Source: Rhizomys pruinosus
Lineage: Eukaryota; Chordata; Mammalia; Rodentia; Spalacidae
Assembly (NCBI GenBank): GCA_009823505.1
Contig: VZQC01010985.1
Coordinates: forward strand, 753,427 to 817,426
Length of the DNA: 64,000 nt
Direction of reading: 5' to 3'
Shown here: in pieces, positions 1 through 12,300 of the stretch
How the letters are laid out: each line of letters starts with the position of its first letter
How positions within the stretch are numbered: position 1 is the stretch's first letter
Position numbers and translations under genes: made by a program
Notes under the pieces: generated by a model
What the model was told of the DNA's origin: nothing
What the model saw: the letters and a program-made list of their open reading frames with translations, nothing else
Databases searched by the model: none

Positions 1-143
1 TTTTTTTTTTTTTTTAGGTCTTTTCGAGACAGGGTCTCCCTGTAGCCCCAGCTGTCCTGGAACTCACTCTGTAGACCAGGTGGCCTTGAACTCACAAAGA
101 TCCGCCTGCCTCTGCCTCCCAAGTGCCCACTGGGCTTTTAATG
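1..143 (-). mobile_element. B1 SINE, minus strand, cut by the window edge
   Basis: A T run at the edge is followed by the reverse complement of the B1 3' half (gagacagggtctccctgtag) and then by the complement of the A/B-box half, ending in a decayed cctcccaagtgc segment. B1 is a 7SL RNA-derived, non-autonomous retroposon transcribed by RNA polymerase III. The oligo(A) tail, seen here as T, is incomplete at the left edge. The last 20 bases are eroded, which suggests a moderately old copy. Confidence 0.88.
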
Positions 144-1640
144 AAAGCATTAAATGAGATATAAAGTATAGTTTAACCCACAGAGCACAGGAAACTCTTG
201 CAGTAGTTACTGCTTGTTAAGCACTTACTACATGTCAGAATGATGCTCAGAGATCATGGCAGTCCCCTTGTCCAGGGATGCTTGAGTCTCAAGGAGTTTG
301 CCCCTCCACCCCCCCCATCTCTCTTGAGACCGGCTTTGTGTCTGGACTTGAGATGCTGGTGTAGCTCAGAGTGGCATCCCTGAAGGGACAGCCAGGTGCA
401 CAGTGAGGCCTCAATCAAAGTGATCAGGAGAAATACAGAGGCTCAGTTGGGGCAGGCACCAGCTCCACTGGATTAAGGAAGGATTACCCAGTTGGCTTTG
501 TACTCAACATGAGTTGGGCAAGTTGGGCACACAGTCAGTCAAGTTCAAAGCAGTAACTGTGGCCTAACAGTGACTCAAGTGCTTAGTGTAGTACTTCCTC
601 AGTCAGAAACTTGGATAAGTAAGCAGCATGCTCTGGAACTAGCTTCAGGGAGGAGAGGGGCTCAGGACTCTCAGAGATGCCGACTACAAGTACCTACTAA
701 GGGCTCAGGGATGAAGAAAGGGAGGCCCTGGTAAGAAAATCCATGCTGCGCTGAGCTGGCTCATTTAAATGCAAAGCACCATTCTGAACATCAAGTCCAA
801 AGACAAAGCTGAGCCAAGGCCACAACTGGCCTAGTGGCCAGGTCACCTCCCAGCAGGCCCAAGGGGAGGAGTGAGGGGAAGGAGGGCAGCCTGTGGCCAT
901 CATCTAGCCAGCAGCGAGAGCTTTCTAGGAATTGTCACAGAACCTGTTTCGGGTAGGGTTTTCCAAACACAGAAGAGTGGAGAGTGGACACTCCTGGTGA
1001 GGTCCTGGCACTTGGTGCTTTTCCTTCTCTTTGCAGGGCCCACACCCACTCTACTCTCTGCCCATGAGACCCAGCCTCATCATTTATCAAGATAAAATCT
1101 GTCCATCTCTAGACAAGAAGAGGATGAAAAGAGCTTATGGGAGTAATAAATCTTTTACCGTAGGTGGTGAGCAAGGAATTCAGCCCAGACTGTGCTCTTG
1201 AAAAATGAGAGGCTGTATGGACAGTGTGGAGCCAGGGTGTGGGGGTGAGGTGCACTGGGACTCAGCTTCCCCACGTGGAGCACGGCAGTTTGCCCAAACT
1301 GATTTTAGATCCCAGAACTTACTACTTATACTCACCCAGTCTTTTCAGGACCCATACATTCTTCTCTTCTCTCATATTTTCTGAGATTTCCTGAATGCCT
1401 ACCATGTACTGATCTTTATGCCCATAGTGAATCTACAGAAGCCACAAGCAGTCTGAGATGGTGGAACAAGATCAGTGCTAGAAACTGACAAGGGACCTCC
1501 CTGCCCAACTGTCCCCAAACTGAGAATGCCCTATACACAGGGGAGAGACTAGGCTGTCTCCAGTCTGTGTGCCCAGGTTGAATGGCACAGCAGGCCTCAC
1601 TTAGGGTCCAGCCTCACTCTCAGACTGAGGCACTATCCTT
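144..1640. other. Non-coding, mostly unique sequence
   Basis: No exon-like open frame with a recognisable product is present. Around 205-300 there is a weak MIR/L2-like stretch (aagcacttactacatgtcag) of the type found in ancient mammalian repeats, and another near 1380-1440. Short open frames here start with non-ATG codons or have no recognisable domain. Confidence 0.5.
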
Positions 1641-1649
1641 CTGGAGGTG

Positions 1650-1940
1650 TCTTCCACTGTGCTGGCTACTGTCAACGAACATGGTAGACTAAATGACCTA
1701 AACAACAAACATTTATTTCTCACAGTTCTGAAAGCCCAGGCAGGCAACCTGGTCAGGCTCCAGTGAAGGCCAGCTTCCTGGTCTTCGAGTGTCCTCACAC
1801 AATAGAGTACGCAAGCTCTCTAGAGACTGTTCTTACTAAAGACACGAATCTTATTATGACCTAATTGCCTCTAAATACCATCCCATTGGAGATTAGAGTT
1901 TCTACAGATAAATTTGAGGGGAGCACAAACAGATGATACT
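1650..1940 (-). mobile_element. MLT1-type MaLR LTR, minus strand, decayed
   Basis: The stretch contains the landmarks of a reversed MLT1 LTR in order: atttatttctcacagttctg, then a gtcctcacac block, then gacctaattgcctctaaata, then a block close to ccattggagattag. MLT1 is an old non-autonomous endogenous-retrovirus-like (ERVL-MaLR) family. No coding sequence is attached, so this is a solo LTR or fragment. Divergence is high, and the ends are approximate. Confidence 0.6.
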
Positions 1941-2281
1941 ATATTCACACAATGTAAGGATAGACAGAAGTTGGAGAGAATGGCCTGTGATTTGCCCTTG
2001 TCAATTTGGACATCAGTCTACAAATGCATATCATAGGACAATATGTACAATCTTCAATGTCTGCAATTTGAAGCCAGAAAGTAGCCCACATACATGTAAT
2101 GAAAGAACTAAGAAACGGACAGAAAGGATGCAACCCAGTCTCACAAGTGATGACATCCAGAGAGGAAAAGAGGTGAGTGTGGTCAAGGAGCAGCAGGGAC
2201 TTCGACGTCTCTCAAGGGCCATCTGAATGAAACGAACACAGCAGAGGATCCATGTGTGCCAAGGCTCTGTGATAAAAGCCT

Positions 2282-2467
2282 ATTTGTTAGTTTTCTCTCT
2301 ACTTCTTTGGTTTCTATTGATGTTTTGTGAATTTCATATAATATATTTCGATCATATTTGGACCCTTCCCCTGTCCGTACCCCCATACCTCCCACCCAAT
2401 TTCTTGTACTCTGTTTTATATATCTGTGTGTGGATATATATTACATATACACATACAGATACATATA

Positions 2468-2519
<52 letters not shown>

Positions 2520-2870
2520 AAGTAAAACTTGTATTTCCAAATGCTCTTTGGTTTGGGTCCATCCATCCACCGGAGCCTGGTCAACCTATCCAGTGTGACA
2601 CCCTTAGAAAAAACTGATTTCCCTCTTCCCAGTAGCCACTGGTTGCCAATAGCTCCTCAGCTAGGCTGGGGCCTCCCACCCACCTCCCAACCTCCATGCT
2701 GGCATTCTGTCTGGCTTGTGCATGCTGTCACCATTGCTATGAGTTCATATGAGTAACCTCCCAGCTATCTGGAAAACTCTGTGTCCTTGCGGTCATCCAC
2801 CACCTCTGGCTCGTACAATCATTCCAGCTCCTCTTCCCCAGTGACCCTGAGCCTTAGGAGGCAGAAGTTG
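2282..2870 (-). mobile_element. Rodent L1 3' UTR fragment, minus strand
   Basis: The sequence opens with the L1-terminal pattern gtgaatttcatataatatat and continues through the rodent L1 3' UTR blocks, including ctggttgccaatagctcctc and a segment ending in ctgagccttaggag. A (GA)n microsatellite interrupts it at 2472-2517. Almost no ORF2 sequence is attached, so this is a severely 5'-truncated insertion. Subfamily assignment (Lx-like) is inference. Confidence 0.72.
2472..2517. repeat. (GA)n microsatellite
   Basis: This is an uninterrupted GA dinucleotide run of about 23 units inside the L1 3' UTR fragment, preceded by an alternating TA/CA-rich stretch (about 2430-2470). Confidence 0.97.
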
Positions 2871-2944
2871 ATGTAAGTATCCTATTCAGGGCTAAGAACT
2901 CTACAGTCTTTTATTCTCTGTATTGGCCAGTTGTGCCCATACAT

Positions 2945-3040
2945 TTTTCTTTTATTTTAACTCCTGGTACTGGGAATTGAATCCAGGACCTTATGTACCT
3001 AGACAAGGCCACTACAACTGAGCTACATTCTCTAGACCTT
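2945..3040 (-). mobile_element. ID/B4-like tRNA-derived SINE, minus strand
   Basis: The stretch resembles the reverse complement of an ID-type tRNA-derived SINE: ctgggaattgaatccaggac followed by a gtacctagacaaggcc segment and a ctacaactgagctacatt block, which correspond to the tRNA-like B and A boxes. It is diverged, so the choice between ID and the ID half of B4 is open. Confidence 0.65.
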
Positions 3041-3189
3041 AGAATAAATAAAATGAAAACAGCCTGCCTTAAACCCACATGAACCCTGCACATAAAGGCC
3101 TAAAGGCCCAGCACCGTGTAAGATACTCCACTGAATCTTGCTAGGCTTATTTTTTTTTTAGGATTATTCTTTCCATCATTACAAGGCTA

Positions 3190-3305
3190 ATCATCCTCAT
3201 TTTATAACTGAGGAAATGGGCTGAGACAGGGCAAGCAACTTGCCCAGGATGCCACAGCCGGTATGCTTGGAACTCCGAGACTGATAGTCATGAGTCCAAA
3301 GTTTT
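3190..3305 (-). mobile_element. MIR fragment, minus strand
   Basis: The core order is that of MIR in reverse: cctcattttataactgagga, then gggcaagcaacttgcccagg, then a cacagccggtatg segment. MIR is an ancient mammalian tRNA-derived SINE. The rest of the 3100-3780 interval looks unique and non-coding. Confidence 0.7.
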
Positions 3306-3782
3306 ACTCTGTCCTCCACGTCTCCCCACCTTGCTGAGCTGCCTTTCTTAATAAAATATGTACTCAAACATAAAATAAATCAGCCCAAGTGTGAATTCTG
3401 CCTGTTGCCAGCTCTCTATGACCTGAAGAAAGCCTCTCCAAGCTTGTCTTAACTACAAAGTGCAGTTGTGATGTCACTTCCCTCAGCTGTTCATCAGCAT
3501 TATCACTATTGCTTGCTAGAGGGTTTGTGGAACCCTACACTTACACTTGAGCCCTTCGCTATCAAATTGTGGAACACTAAAACTTAACTCCACGCAGTTA
3601 GCAAAGGGATTCAGTTTTACTTGCTTAAGAAAACATTTCTAATCCAGTTGCATCTAGATTGTAGGATTTCAAAGGAAGGATGTCTTAGATCTTCCTGCTT
3701 CTTCCTTCCTTGACTAACCCAGAATTTCTGGAATGGTGAGGTTAAAGAAGGAAAAAGGAGAGAGAATAAGGAAGTTTCCCAA

Positions 3783-4100
3783 GGGACTACAGAGATGTCT
3801 CAGGGGGTGAGTGAGAGCATTCCTGTACAAACATGAGGACCTAAGGTGAAATATTCAACACCCATGAAAATGCCCATGTACCTATAACTTCAGCACTATG
3901 GGGAACGGAGACAGGAGGGTTTTTGAGGCTTGCTTGCTACCAGCCTAGCTCCAGAGGCAGTGAAAGGCCCTGTCTCAGAGTGATAAGGAGAATGATGCCG
4001 CAAGACACTTGATGTCCTCTGACCTCTGTGGATGTAGCCACACACGTGTTCATATACCAATGCATTCAAGCACGTGTGTGTGCGCACACACACACACACA
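3783..4100 (+). mobile_element. B3-type SINE, plus strand
   Basis: The element starts with a tRNA-like head (cagagatgtctcagggggtg), passes through acaaacatgaggacctaagg and a ggagacaggaggg block, and ends with a gacctctg block and a CA-rich tail at 4085-4103. This order is typical of the muroid B3 family. Divergence is moderate. Confidence 0.7.
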
Positions 4101-4103
4101 CAA

Positions 4104-5389
4104 ATTCTTCAGAAAGAGACAGAGAGGGTGAGTTGTTCAAGCACTGTCCACCAGCCCACTCCCTATTCTCTAGTTTGTCCTGTGACCATCCCCCAACTCT
4201 GTAGGCAGTAGTCCTCCTGCTAAGAATGCTACAGTATCTCTTTTCCTACTTTCATGCTCAAAAGCTCACCCTCATTTTACAGAGACTCTGAAATTTGACT
4301 TACCCAAAACAACACAGCTAAGAAGTGGTGGCATTGCAATCTGTATGGATGTTTGTGACTTCAAAGCTCTGCTATGGCTGTCATATTCTGTGAAATGTGT
4401 GGAATGAGCCCAGAGGGAGAAAGAAGCAGTTGTAAATTTATTAGGGTATTTGCAAGGCATCAGGTCCCTGCAAGCAGTGGAAGCCCTTGAGGGATTAGGC
4501 AGGGAGAGATAGTATCCTATCTCATACATCCACTCTAGCTACAGCTTAGAAAATAAAGAAGAAGCAGGGAACCTAGTTAGGGAGCTCTTATGGTTGTCCA
4601 AGCAAAAGGACCTGAGCAAAGGAGAGCAAAACAGCCTTATAGAGCTACTTAAAACTTAATAAATAAATGTTTGGACCATGAGTAGATAGGTAGGTAGATG
4701 GGTGGAGGGGTTTAGATTAAAATAAAAATCAGGTGACTCCCAGAACATCCCCAACCAAGATAGTCTCCAAGGAGACCCTAAGTTGGGCTCCTAGAGAGCC
4801 TTTTTCATTTTCTCTTTCATGACTGTCCCGGTTCTGAGATGTGTATGAAGGTTAGGGTCAGACAATGAGAATGTTCATCTTAGTTATCTGTATCTCCCAA
4901 GCTTCAAGCCCAGGGACAACTGCTCTGTGGAGACCTGCTGGGCCCACTGCACCTCTGGAAAGAGACGCAGGGGCAGTGGGAGCAGAGCTGTCCAAACACA
5001 GATGCCACTGGAGGTGTGTACCTGCAAATATTGATCCTGCCCCTTGGCTAGCTCAGGCCACTGTTGGACAATGCTGGAGCCCGTTGGTAGGTTTGGGCCC
5101 CAGGCTGCAAGCTGAGGAATGTGTTTGTTTATCCCCCCCAAGCTTGACATTCCCCAGTGAGACCACTGGCCAGTGAGTGGCCCTCTGCCCCAGCCTCAAT
5201 GAAGCCCCTGGTCAGGTTATTTGCACAGTGGCCTCTCTACTTAGCCAGCATTCACTGAAAAAGGCTGTTTCCACTCTCCCCTACCTACCCCCTTTACCTG
5301 ATCCTAGCTGCCTTGGGAAGCCACCGAAGTGAATTTTAACATCAAAGAGAATATGAGAATTATGGGGGCCTTCAAGAAGGGTGAATCAT
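4104..5389. other. Non-coding, mostly unique sequence with one MIR-like stretch
   Basis: Around 4262-4345 there is a reversed MIR-like core (ctcattttacagagactctg, with acacagctaagaagtgg). A short tetranucleotide-like TAGG/TAGA stretch lies at about 4682-4706. No supportable gene was found. Confidence 0.45.
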
Positions 5390-5679
5390 AGTCATGCATT
5401 TTTTTAACATTTTAATTGAAGTTTTGTGCATTTCATGCATCGTTTCTCATTCCAAACTAGACCCATCTCCCCTTCTCTACCCCCCACCCCAGCCGAGTTC
5501 ATGAATCCTACTATTCCTGCCCTGTCTTTTTCTGATTCTTTTCTAAAGATTTTCAAAGCAGAGGATTATTGTTCTTGGGGGAACTTTACTGTTTCAGTCC
5601 CTTTCCTGTCCTAGTTCATCTGCTGTTGTAGTTCCCTCCAATCTGTATGGCTTCAACATATGCATGTATATATGTCACA

Positions 5680-5793
5680 CCTTATTATATTATATTATAC
5701 ATAAAATATGCCTAATTATATTATATTATACATAAAATATGTATAATATAATATAATTATATTATATTATACATAAAATATGCCTACATATCC
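5680..5793. repeat. AT-rich tandem repeat within the L1 3' UTR
   Basis: Three imperfect copies of a roughly 35-40 bp AT-rich unit share the core attatattatacataaaata. It probably arose by local expansion inside the older L1. Confidence 0.75.
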
Positions 5794-6573
5794 TCCACCC
5801 ACATACAAAGTCTAAAAATAAGTGGTGGGTTAATTCTAGAGCCTGCTAAGGGGTTTACATTATAAGGGCACAGTTGCTTTCAGAGAAATGGGTATATAAC
5901 ATCGATGCTGCTCAGTTTGCCTCACAACTCTGTGCTTGGTGCTATCCACAGATGAGGGATACCACAACATTTGCTTTTCTGGGACTGTGTTACTTCACTT
6001 ATAATATCCTCTAATTCCATCCAGTTACCTGCAAAGTTCATGTTGCCATCTTTCTTTACAGCTGCATAGAACTCCACTGCGTAGATTTACCACATTTTCT
6101 CTATCCACTCATTGGTTGAGGGGCATTTGGGTTGGTTCCAGCTCTTCTCTATTATGAAGAGAGCTGCAATGAACATGGCTGTGCATGTATCTCTAAGGTA
6201 GGATGAGTCTTGTGGTTATATACCCAGGAGTGGTATGACTGGGTCAGGTGGTAAGCTCATTTTGAGTCTTTTCAGGGTTCTCCATATTGCTTTCCATAGT
6301 GGTTGTATGAGTTACATTCCCACCAGCAGTGGATGAGTTTCCCCTTTCCTCCCAACCTCTCCAACATTTGGTATCATTTGTTTTCTTCATCCTAGCCAAT
6401 CTTATTGGAGTGAGATGGTATCTTAAAGTGGTTTTAATTTGCATTTCCTTAATTATTAGCGATGTTGAACATTTTTAAAGATGTTTCTCAGCCATCTTTA
6501 TTTCTTCATTTGTGAAGTCTCTGCTCCATCTTTTGAGCAAGTCATTTGGTTTCTTCTTTGTTTTTTGAGTAGT

Positions 6574-7020
6574 TTATATACTCTGGAAGTTAATGCTCTT
6601 GTCAAATGTGTCACTGGTGAAGGTTTCCTCCCACTCTGTGGGTTTTCTCTTCTCTTCACTGATTGTTTCTTTTACTGTACAGAAGCTTTTGGTTTTAATG
6701 AGGTCCCACTTGTCAATTGTCAACCTCACTTCCTGTGCAGCTGCTGTCTGGTTTAGGAAGTCTTCTCCTACACCTATGTCTTGTAGGTTATTGCCAACAT
6801 TTTCTTCTATCACCTTCAAAGTTTTGGGTTTTACATTGAGGTCTTTGATCCATTTGGAGTTGATTTTTGTACACGGCCAGAGGTAAGGGTTTAATTTTAT
6901 TGTCCTACAAGTGGTGATCCAGTTTTGCCAACAACACTTGCTAAAGATGCTGTCTTTCCTCCATTGGGTCTTCTTGGCCCCTTTGTCAAATATGAAGTGG
7001 CTGAAATTGTATGTGCTCAA
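6574..7020 (-). pseudogene. Open remnant of ORF2 C-terminal region in the older L1
   Basis: A 148-codon open segment on the minus strand matches the C-terminal third of the intact ORF2 in this window, with shared strings such as [17 protein letters not shown] ([17 protein letters not shown] in the intact copy) and [14 protein letters not shown]. It is only the longest surviving open piece of a broken ORF2, with frame breaks on both sides. A further open piece (7551-7970) and another at 7963-8313 carry endonuclease fragments. These have no independent function. Confidence 0.85.
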
Positions 7021-8336
7021 GTTTGGATCTTCAGTTTTGTTTCAATGGTCTACAGTTCTGTTTTTGTGCCAGTACCAAGCTGTTTTTATGACTATAGCCC
7101 TGTAATATAGTTTGAAGTCTGGTATAGTGATCTCCCCTGTATTGATCTTTTCACTCAGGGTTGTTTTGGCTCTTCGGGGTTTTTTGTTTTTCCATATGAA
7201 CTTAAGGATTTTTTTCCAAGTCTGTAAAGAAACTCATGGGGATTTTAATTGGGATTGCATTGAATCTGTATTTGGGTAGAATGGACATTTTTAATATATT
7301 AATTTTTCCAATCCATGAGCATGGGGAGGGTCTTTCCATCTTTTCTTTGTTTCTATTTCATTGGTTTCTCCTTTGATTTTTGTTATTTCTTCCTGTCTGT
7401 TGGGTTTAGCGTTCATTTGTTGTTGTCTCTCAAGTGTTTCTAGCTGCAGTGTTAGATCATTTATTTGTGCTCTTTCTGTTTTTTTTGTTTTGTTTTTTTT
7501 ATTTTTAATTTAGGCACCCAGGGCTATAAATTTCCCTCTTAGGACTGCTTTTAAAGTAACCCACAGGTTTTGTTGTGTTGTGTTGTGTTGTCATTTTTAT
7601 TTAGTTCCAGAAATGCTTTTATTTCTTTCTTTATTTCTTTGTTGATCCATTCATTATTCAGAAGTGTGTTGTTTAGTCTCCATGTGTTCTTGTAGGTAGT
7701 TGGGCTTATCCTGATGTTGATACTGAACTTTATTGCACTGTGGTCTGATAGAATGGATGAAATTATTTCAATCCTTTTGTATTTGTTGAGGTTTCTTCTG
7801 TGTCCCAGTATGTGGTCTATTTTGGAGGTTTCATGTGGTACTGAATAGAAAGTATATTCTCTGGTATTTGTGTGGAATATTTGGTAGTTATCTGTGAGGT
7901 CCATTTGGTGTATTGTATTGGTCAGTTCAGATGTCTCTCTGTTTATTCTTTGTCCAGTTGGCCTATCCAAAGTGCTTAGTGGGGTATTGAAGTCCCCCCA
8001 CTATTAGTGTGTTGGGATTAATCTGTGCCTTAAGGTTTTGCAGGATTGTCTTTATAAAGTTCGGTGCACCAGAGTTTGATGCATTTATATTCATGATTAT
8101 GAAATCTTCATAGTTAATTGTTCCTTTAATAAAAATGTAATGGCCTTCTTTGTCTCTTCTGATTACTTTTACTTTGAAGTCTATTTCACCCGATATTAAA
8201 ATATCAACTCCTGCTTGCTTTTTTATTCTATTTGCTTGAAATAATTTTTTCCATCCTTTCACTTTAAGTTGGTGCTTATCCTTGAGAGTGAGATGTGTTT
8301 CCTGTAGAGTCATTCATTTTTAAAATGACCAAGAAA

Positions 8337-8497
8337 GCTGGGCATGGTAGTGCACGCCTTTAATCCTAGCACTTGGGAAGCAGAGGCAGGCAGATCTTTG
8401 TGAGTTCAAGGCTAGCCCAGTCTACAGAGTGAGTTCCAGGACAGCTGGAGCTACAAGAAGACCCTGTCTGGGAAGACCAAAATAAATAAATAAATAA

Positions 8498-8529
<32 letters not shown>
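8337..8529 (+). mobile_element. B1 SINE, plus strand, with (AAAT)n tail
   Basis: A complete B1 begins gctgggcatggtagtgcacg, carries the 7SL-like body, and ends at accctgtctgggaagacc, followed by an (AAAT)n-rich tail (about 8479-8533). It is bounded by a perfect 16-bp TSD, taaaatgaccaagaaa, at 8321-8336 and 8530-8545. The insertion lies immediately beyond the truncated 5' end of the older L1, which dates the B1 after that L1. Confidence 0.95.
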
Positions 8530-8532
<3 letters not shown>

Positions 8533-8545
8533 AATGACCAAGAAA

Positions 8546-8812
8546 AATACACCAGAATGCACAGCTTTGGGGCAAGTACCTGCTTAAGAGCTTTTGCATC
8601 CAATATGCTAAGAAGATGAGTTTGGACACATGGCTTATCATAACACAGCCACCATCCTGACCATCAGCAGAATGGAGACAACAGTGGTTCCTCTACCTCT
8701 TGGATAAAGTGAGATCATTTGTATCCAGTTCCAGAAACACAACAGAAGTGGCTAGGGGCTGAGGGTGCTGAGGTGATCACAGTGGCTATGCCAATCTGCT
8801 GGGAGAGAGAGG

Positions 8813-8859
<47 letters not shown>

Positions 8860-9046
8860 GCAGTTCCCCCGAGTTCTGGCCAGACATGACCCTCAAGGGT
8901 GGCCCTAGTGGACTGCAAAGAAGGCTCAAATTCTTGGCTCTGCATGCATGCATAGGACCTGTTTGCAGCTTTCCAAAACAGGCTCACACCATTCAAAGAG
9001 GATGGTGAAAATGAGTCCTGCAGCAGGTCGGGAGGTGGGGAGGCCG
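8546..9046. other. Unique non-coding spacer between the two L1 copies
   Basis: Apart from the GA run at 8801-8857, this spacer shows no recognisable repeat or coding signal. Confidence 0.5.
8801..8857. repeat. (GA)n microsatellite
   Basis: GA dinucleotide tract with a short G-rich interruption near 8811-8815. Confidence 0.95.
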
Positions 9047-9398
9047 AAACTCAATTTTTTTTTTTTTTTAGTGGTAATTTCTTTTTTGTTGTTGTTTATT
9101 TATTTATTTTTATTTTTTTAACAAATCTAGATCTGTGTTCCCGCCCATTCCCCCACCCCGCCAGAGCTCATGCATTCTGCCAAACATGCTTTTCATCTCT
9201 TAGTCTTTCTCAATATTGTCCATGGGGAAGTTGACTGTTTTGAGCAGAAGTTCACTGTTTCAGTCAGTTCTTTGATGCAGTCTTTTCTGTTGTTGTTGTT
9301 GTTGTTGTTGTTGTTTCCAAAATGCATTACGCCCAACTGCTTTGTACAAAAGCTCAGGGGGCCCTACACAAGAAATACTTACAACTGGGTAATTGGCA

Positions 9399-12300
9399 CT
9401 AGCATCCACAGATGAGGGATACCATTCGTCGTTTGTTTTTCTGGGACTGTGTTACTTCACTCAGCATGATGTCCTCTAGCTCCAGCCATTTTCCTGCAAA
9501 GCTCGTGATGTCGTCTTTCTTTACTGCTGCATAGAACTCCATTGTGTAGATGTACCACATTTTCTCTATCCACTCGTCAGTTGAGGGGCATTTAGGTTGG
9601 TTCCAGCTCCTTGCTATTGTGAAGAGAGCTGCAATAAACATGGCCGTGCATGTATCTCTGTGGTGGCGTAAGTCTTGAGGGTACATGCCCAGGAGTGGTA
9701 TGGCTGGGTCGGGTGGCAAGTTCATTCCAAGTCTTCCAAGGGTTCTCCACACTGCTTTCCATAGTGGCTGTACGAGTTTACATTCCCACCAGCAGTGGAT
9801 GAGTGTTCCCCTTTCCCCACAACCTCTCCAGCACTTGGTATCATTTGTTTTCTTGATCCTAGCCAGTCTTATTGGAGTAAGATGATATCTTAAAGTGGTT
9901 TTCATTTGCATTTCCTTAATGATTAGTGATGTTGAACAGTTCTTGAGGTGTTTCTCAGACATCTCTAATTCCTCACTTGTGAAGTCTCTGTTCAGTTCTT
10001 TGCTCCATCTATTGAGTGGGTCATTTGTTTTCTTTTTTCTTTGTTTTTTGAGTAGTTTATATATTCTGGAAATCAATGCTTTGTCAGATGTATCTGCAGT
10101 GAAGGTTTCCTCCCACTCTGTGGGATTTCTCTTCACTTCCTTGATTGTTTCTTTTGATGTACAGAAGCTTTTGAGTTTGATGAGGTCCCATTTGTCAATT
10201 GTCGACCTTAATTCTTGTGCAGCTGCTGTCTGATTTAGGAAGTCTTTTCCTACGCCTATGTCTTGTAGTCTGCTGCCAACTTTTTCTTCTATCACCTTCA
10301 GAGTTTGGGGTTTCACGTTGAGGTCTTTAATCCATCTGGAGTTGACTTTTGTACAGGGTGAGAGGTAGGGGTTTAATTTCATTCTTCTACAAGTGGTGAT
10401 CCAGTTTTGCCAACACCACTTGCTGAAGATGCTGTCTTTTCTCCATTGTGGTTTCTTGGCCCCCTTGTCAAATATGAGATGGCTGAAATTGTATGTGCTC
10501 AGATTTGGATCTTCGGTTTTGTTCCATTGGTCAACAGGTCTGTTTTTGTGCCAGTACCAGGCTGTTTTTATGACTATAGCCCTGTAGTATAGTTTAAAAT
10601 CTGGTATAGAGATCCCTCCTGTGTAGCTCTTTTCACTCAGGATTGATTTGGCTATTCGGGGTCTTTTGTTTCTCCAAATGAATTTAAGAACTTTTGTTTC
10701 CAAGCCTGTGAAGAAACTCTTGGGGATTTTGATTGGGATTGCATTAAATCTATACAAGAGTTTTGGTAAAATGGACATTTTTACAATGTTAATTTTCCCA
10801 ATCCATGAGCATGGGAGGTTTTTCCATCTTCTGAGGTCTTCTTCAATTTCTTTCTTTAAGGGTTTAAAATTTTTGTTGTAGAGGTCTTTGGTGTCTTTGG
10901 TTAGGTTTGTTCCTAGGTATCTTATTGTTTTTGAGGCTATTGTGAGTGGGAAGGTCTCTTTGAATTCTTTCTCCAGTTGCTTGTTCTTGGTGTAAAGAAA
11001 GGCCATTGATTTTCTAAGGTTAATTTTGTATCCTGCCACTTTGCTGAAGCTGTTAATCGTTTCTAGGAGTTTTCTGGTGGAGTTTTTTGCATCTCTTAAG
11101 TAAACAATCATATCATCAGCAAATAGGGATAGTTTGACTTCCTCTTTTCCAATTAGTACTCCTTTAATATCCTTTTCTTGCCTTATTGCTCTAGCAAGTG
11201 TTTCAAGCACTATATTGAAGAGGAGTGGTGATAGGGGGCAGCCTTGCCGAGTTCCTACCTTTAAAGGGAATGTTTCCGTCATTTCCCCATTTAGGATGAT
11301 ATTGGCTGTGGGTTTCCTGTATATGGCTTTGATTACATTGAGGAATGATCCCTCCAATCCAATTCCTTCTAGGACTTTAAGCATGAAGGGATGCTGGATT
11401 TTGTCAAAGGCTTTTTCAGCATCAATTGAGATGATGGTGTGGTTTTTGTCTTTGATTCCGTTTATGTGTTTGATGATGTTTATTGATTTTCGTATGTTGA
11501 ACCATCCCTGCATCTCTGGTATGAATCCAACTTGGTCATGATGGATGATCTTCTTGATGTGGGTCTGTATGCGATTTGCCAGTATTCTGTTTAGAATTTT
11601 GGCATCTGTGTTCATGAGGGAGATGGGTCTATAATTCTCCTTTTTAGTTGTATCTTTGCCTGGTTTTGGTAATAGAGTGATGTTGGCTTCATAGAAGGAA
11701 TTTGGGAGAATTCCCTCTGATTGTATACTTCTAAACAGTTTCAGAAATAATGGTTGTAGGTCTTTTTGAAATGTTTTATAGAATTCTGCTGTGAAACCGT
11801 CTGGGCCTGGGCTTTTTTTAGTTGGGAGGCTTCTTACTACATCCTCTATTTCTTCATATGTTATGGGTCTGTTTAAGCTGCTGGTCTCCTCTTGGCCAAG
11901 CTTTGGTGATTCCCAAGATTTCAGATATTCATCCATTTCTTCTAGATTTTCAAACTTGGTAGAATATAGGTTCTTGTAATATTCCCATATAATTTTCTTG
12001 ATCTTTTCCTTGTCCGTTGTGATATTTCCCTTTTCATCACAGATTGTATTGATTTGGAGTTGTTCCTTCTTTCTTTTTGTTAACTGGGCTAGAGGTCTGT
12101 CTATCTTGTTTATTCTTTCAAAGAACCAACTTTTGGCTTCATTGATTTTTTGTATTGTTTTCTTTGTTTCTATTTCATTGATTTCTGCTCTGATTTTTGT
12201 TATTTCTTCCTGTCTGTTGCGTTTAGGGTTCATCTGTTGTTGCCTCTCAAGTGCTTTTAGCTGTAGTGTTAGATCATTCACTTGTGCTCTTTCTGTTTTT

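Larger units (their letters stand above)
5404..8307 (-). mobile_element. Older 5'-truncated L1 with an internal deletion, minus strand
   Basis: This copy parallels the intact L1 at 9057-14812. Positions 5930-7340 align with about 9407-10830 (3' UTR edge and C-terminal half of ORF2). The alignment then jumps to about 12158 and runs to about 13100 (endonuclease region), where the copy ends. The jump removes roughly ORF2 codons 359-800, that is, most of the reverse-transcriptase domain. ORF2 is also broken by stops and frameshifts. Candidate TSDs agtcatgcattttt (5390-5403) and agtcattcattttt (8308-8321) differ at one base. The element cannot encode its own mobility. Confidence 0.85.
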
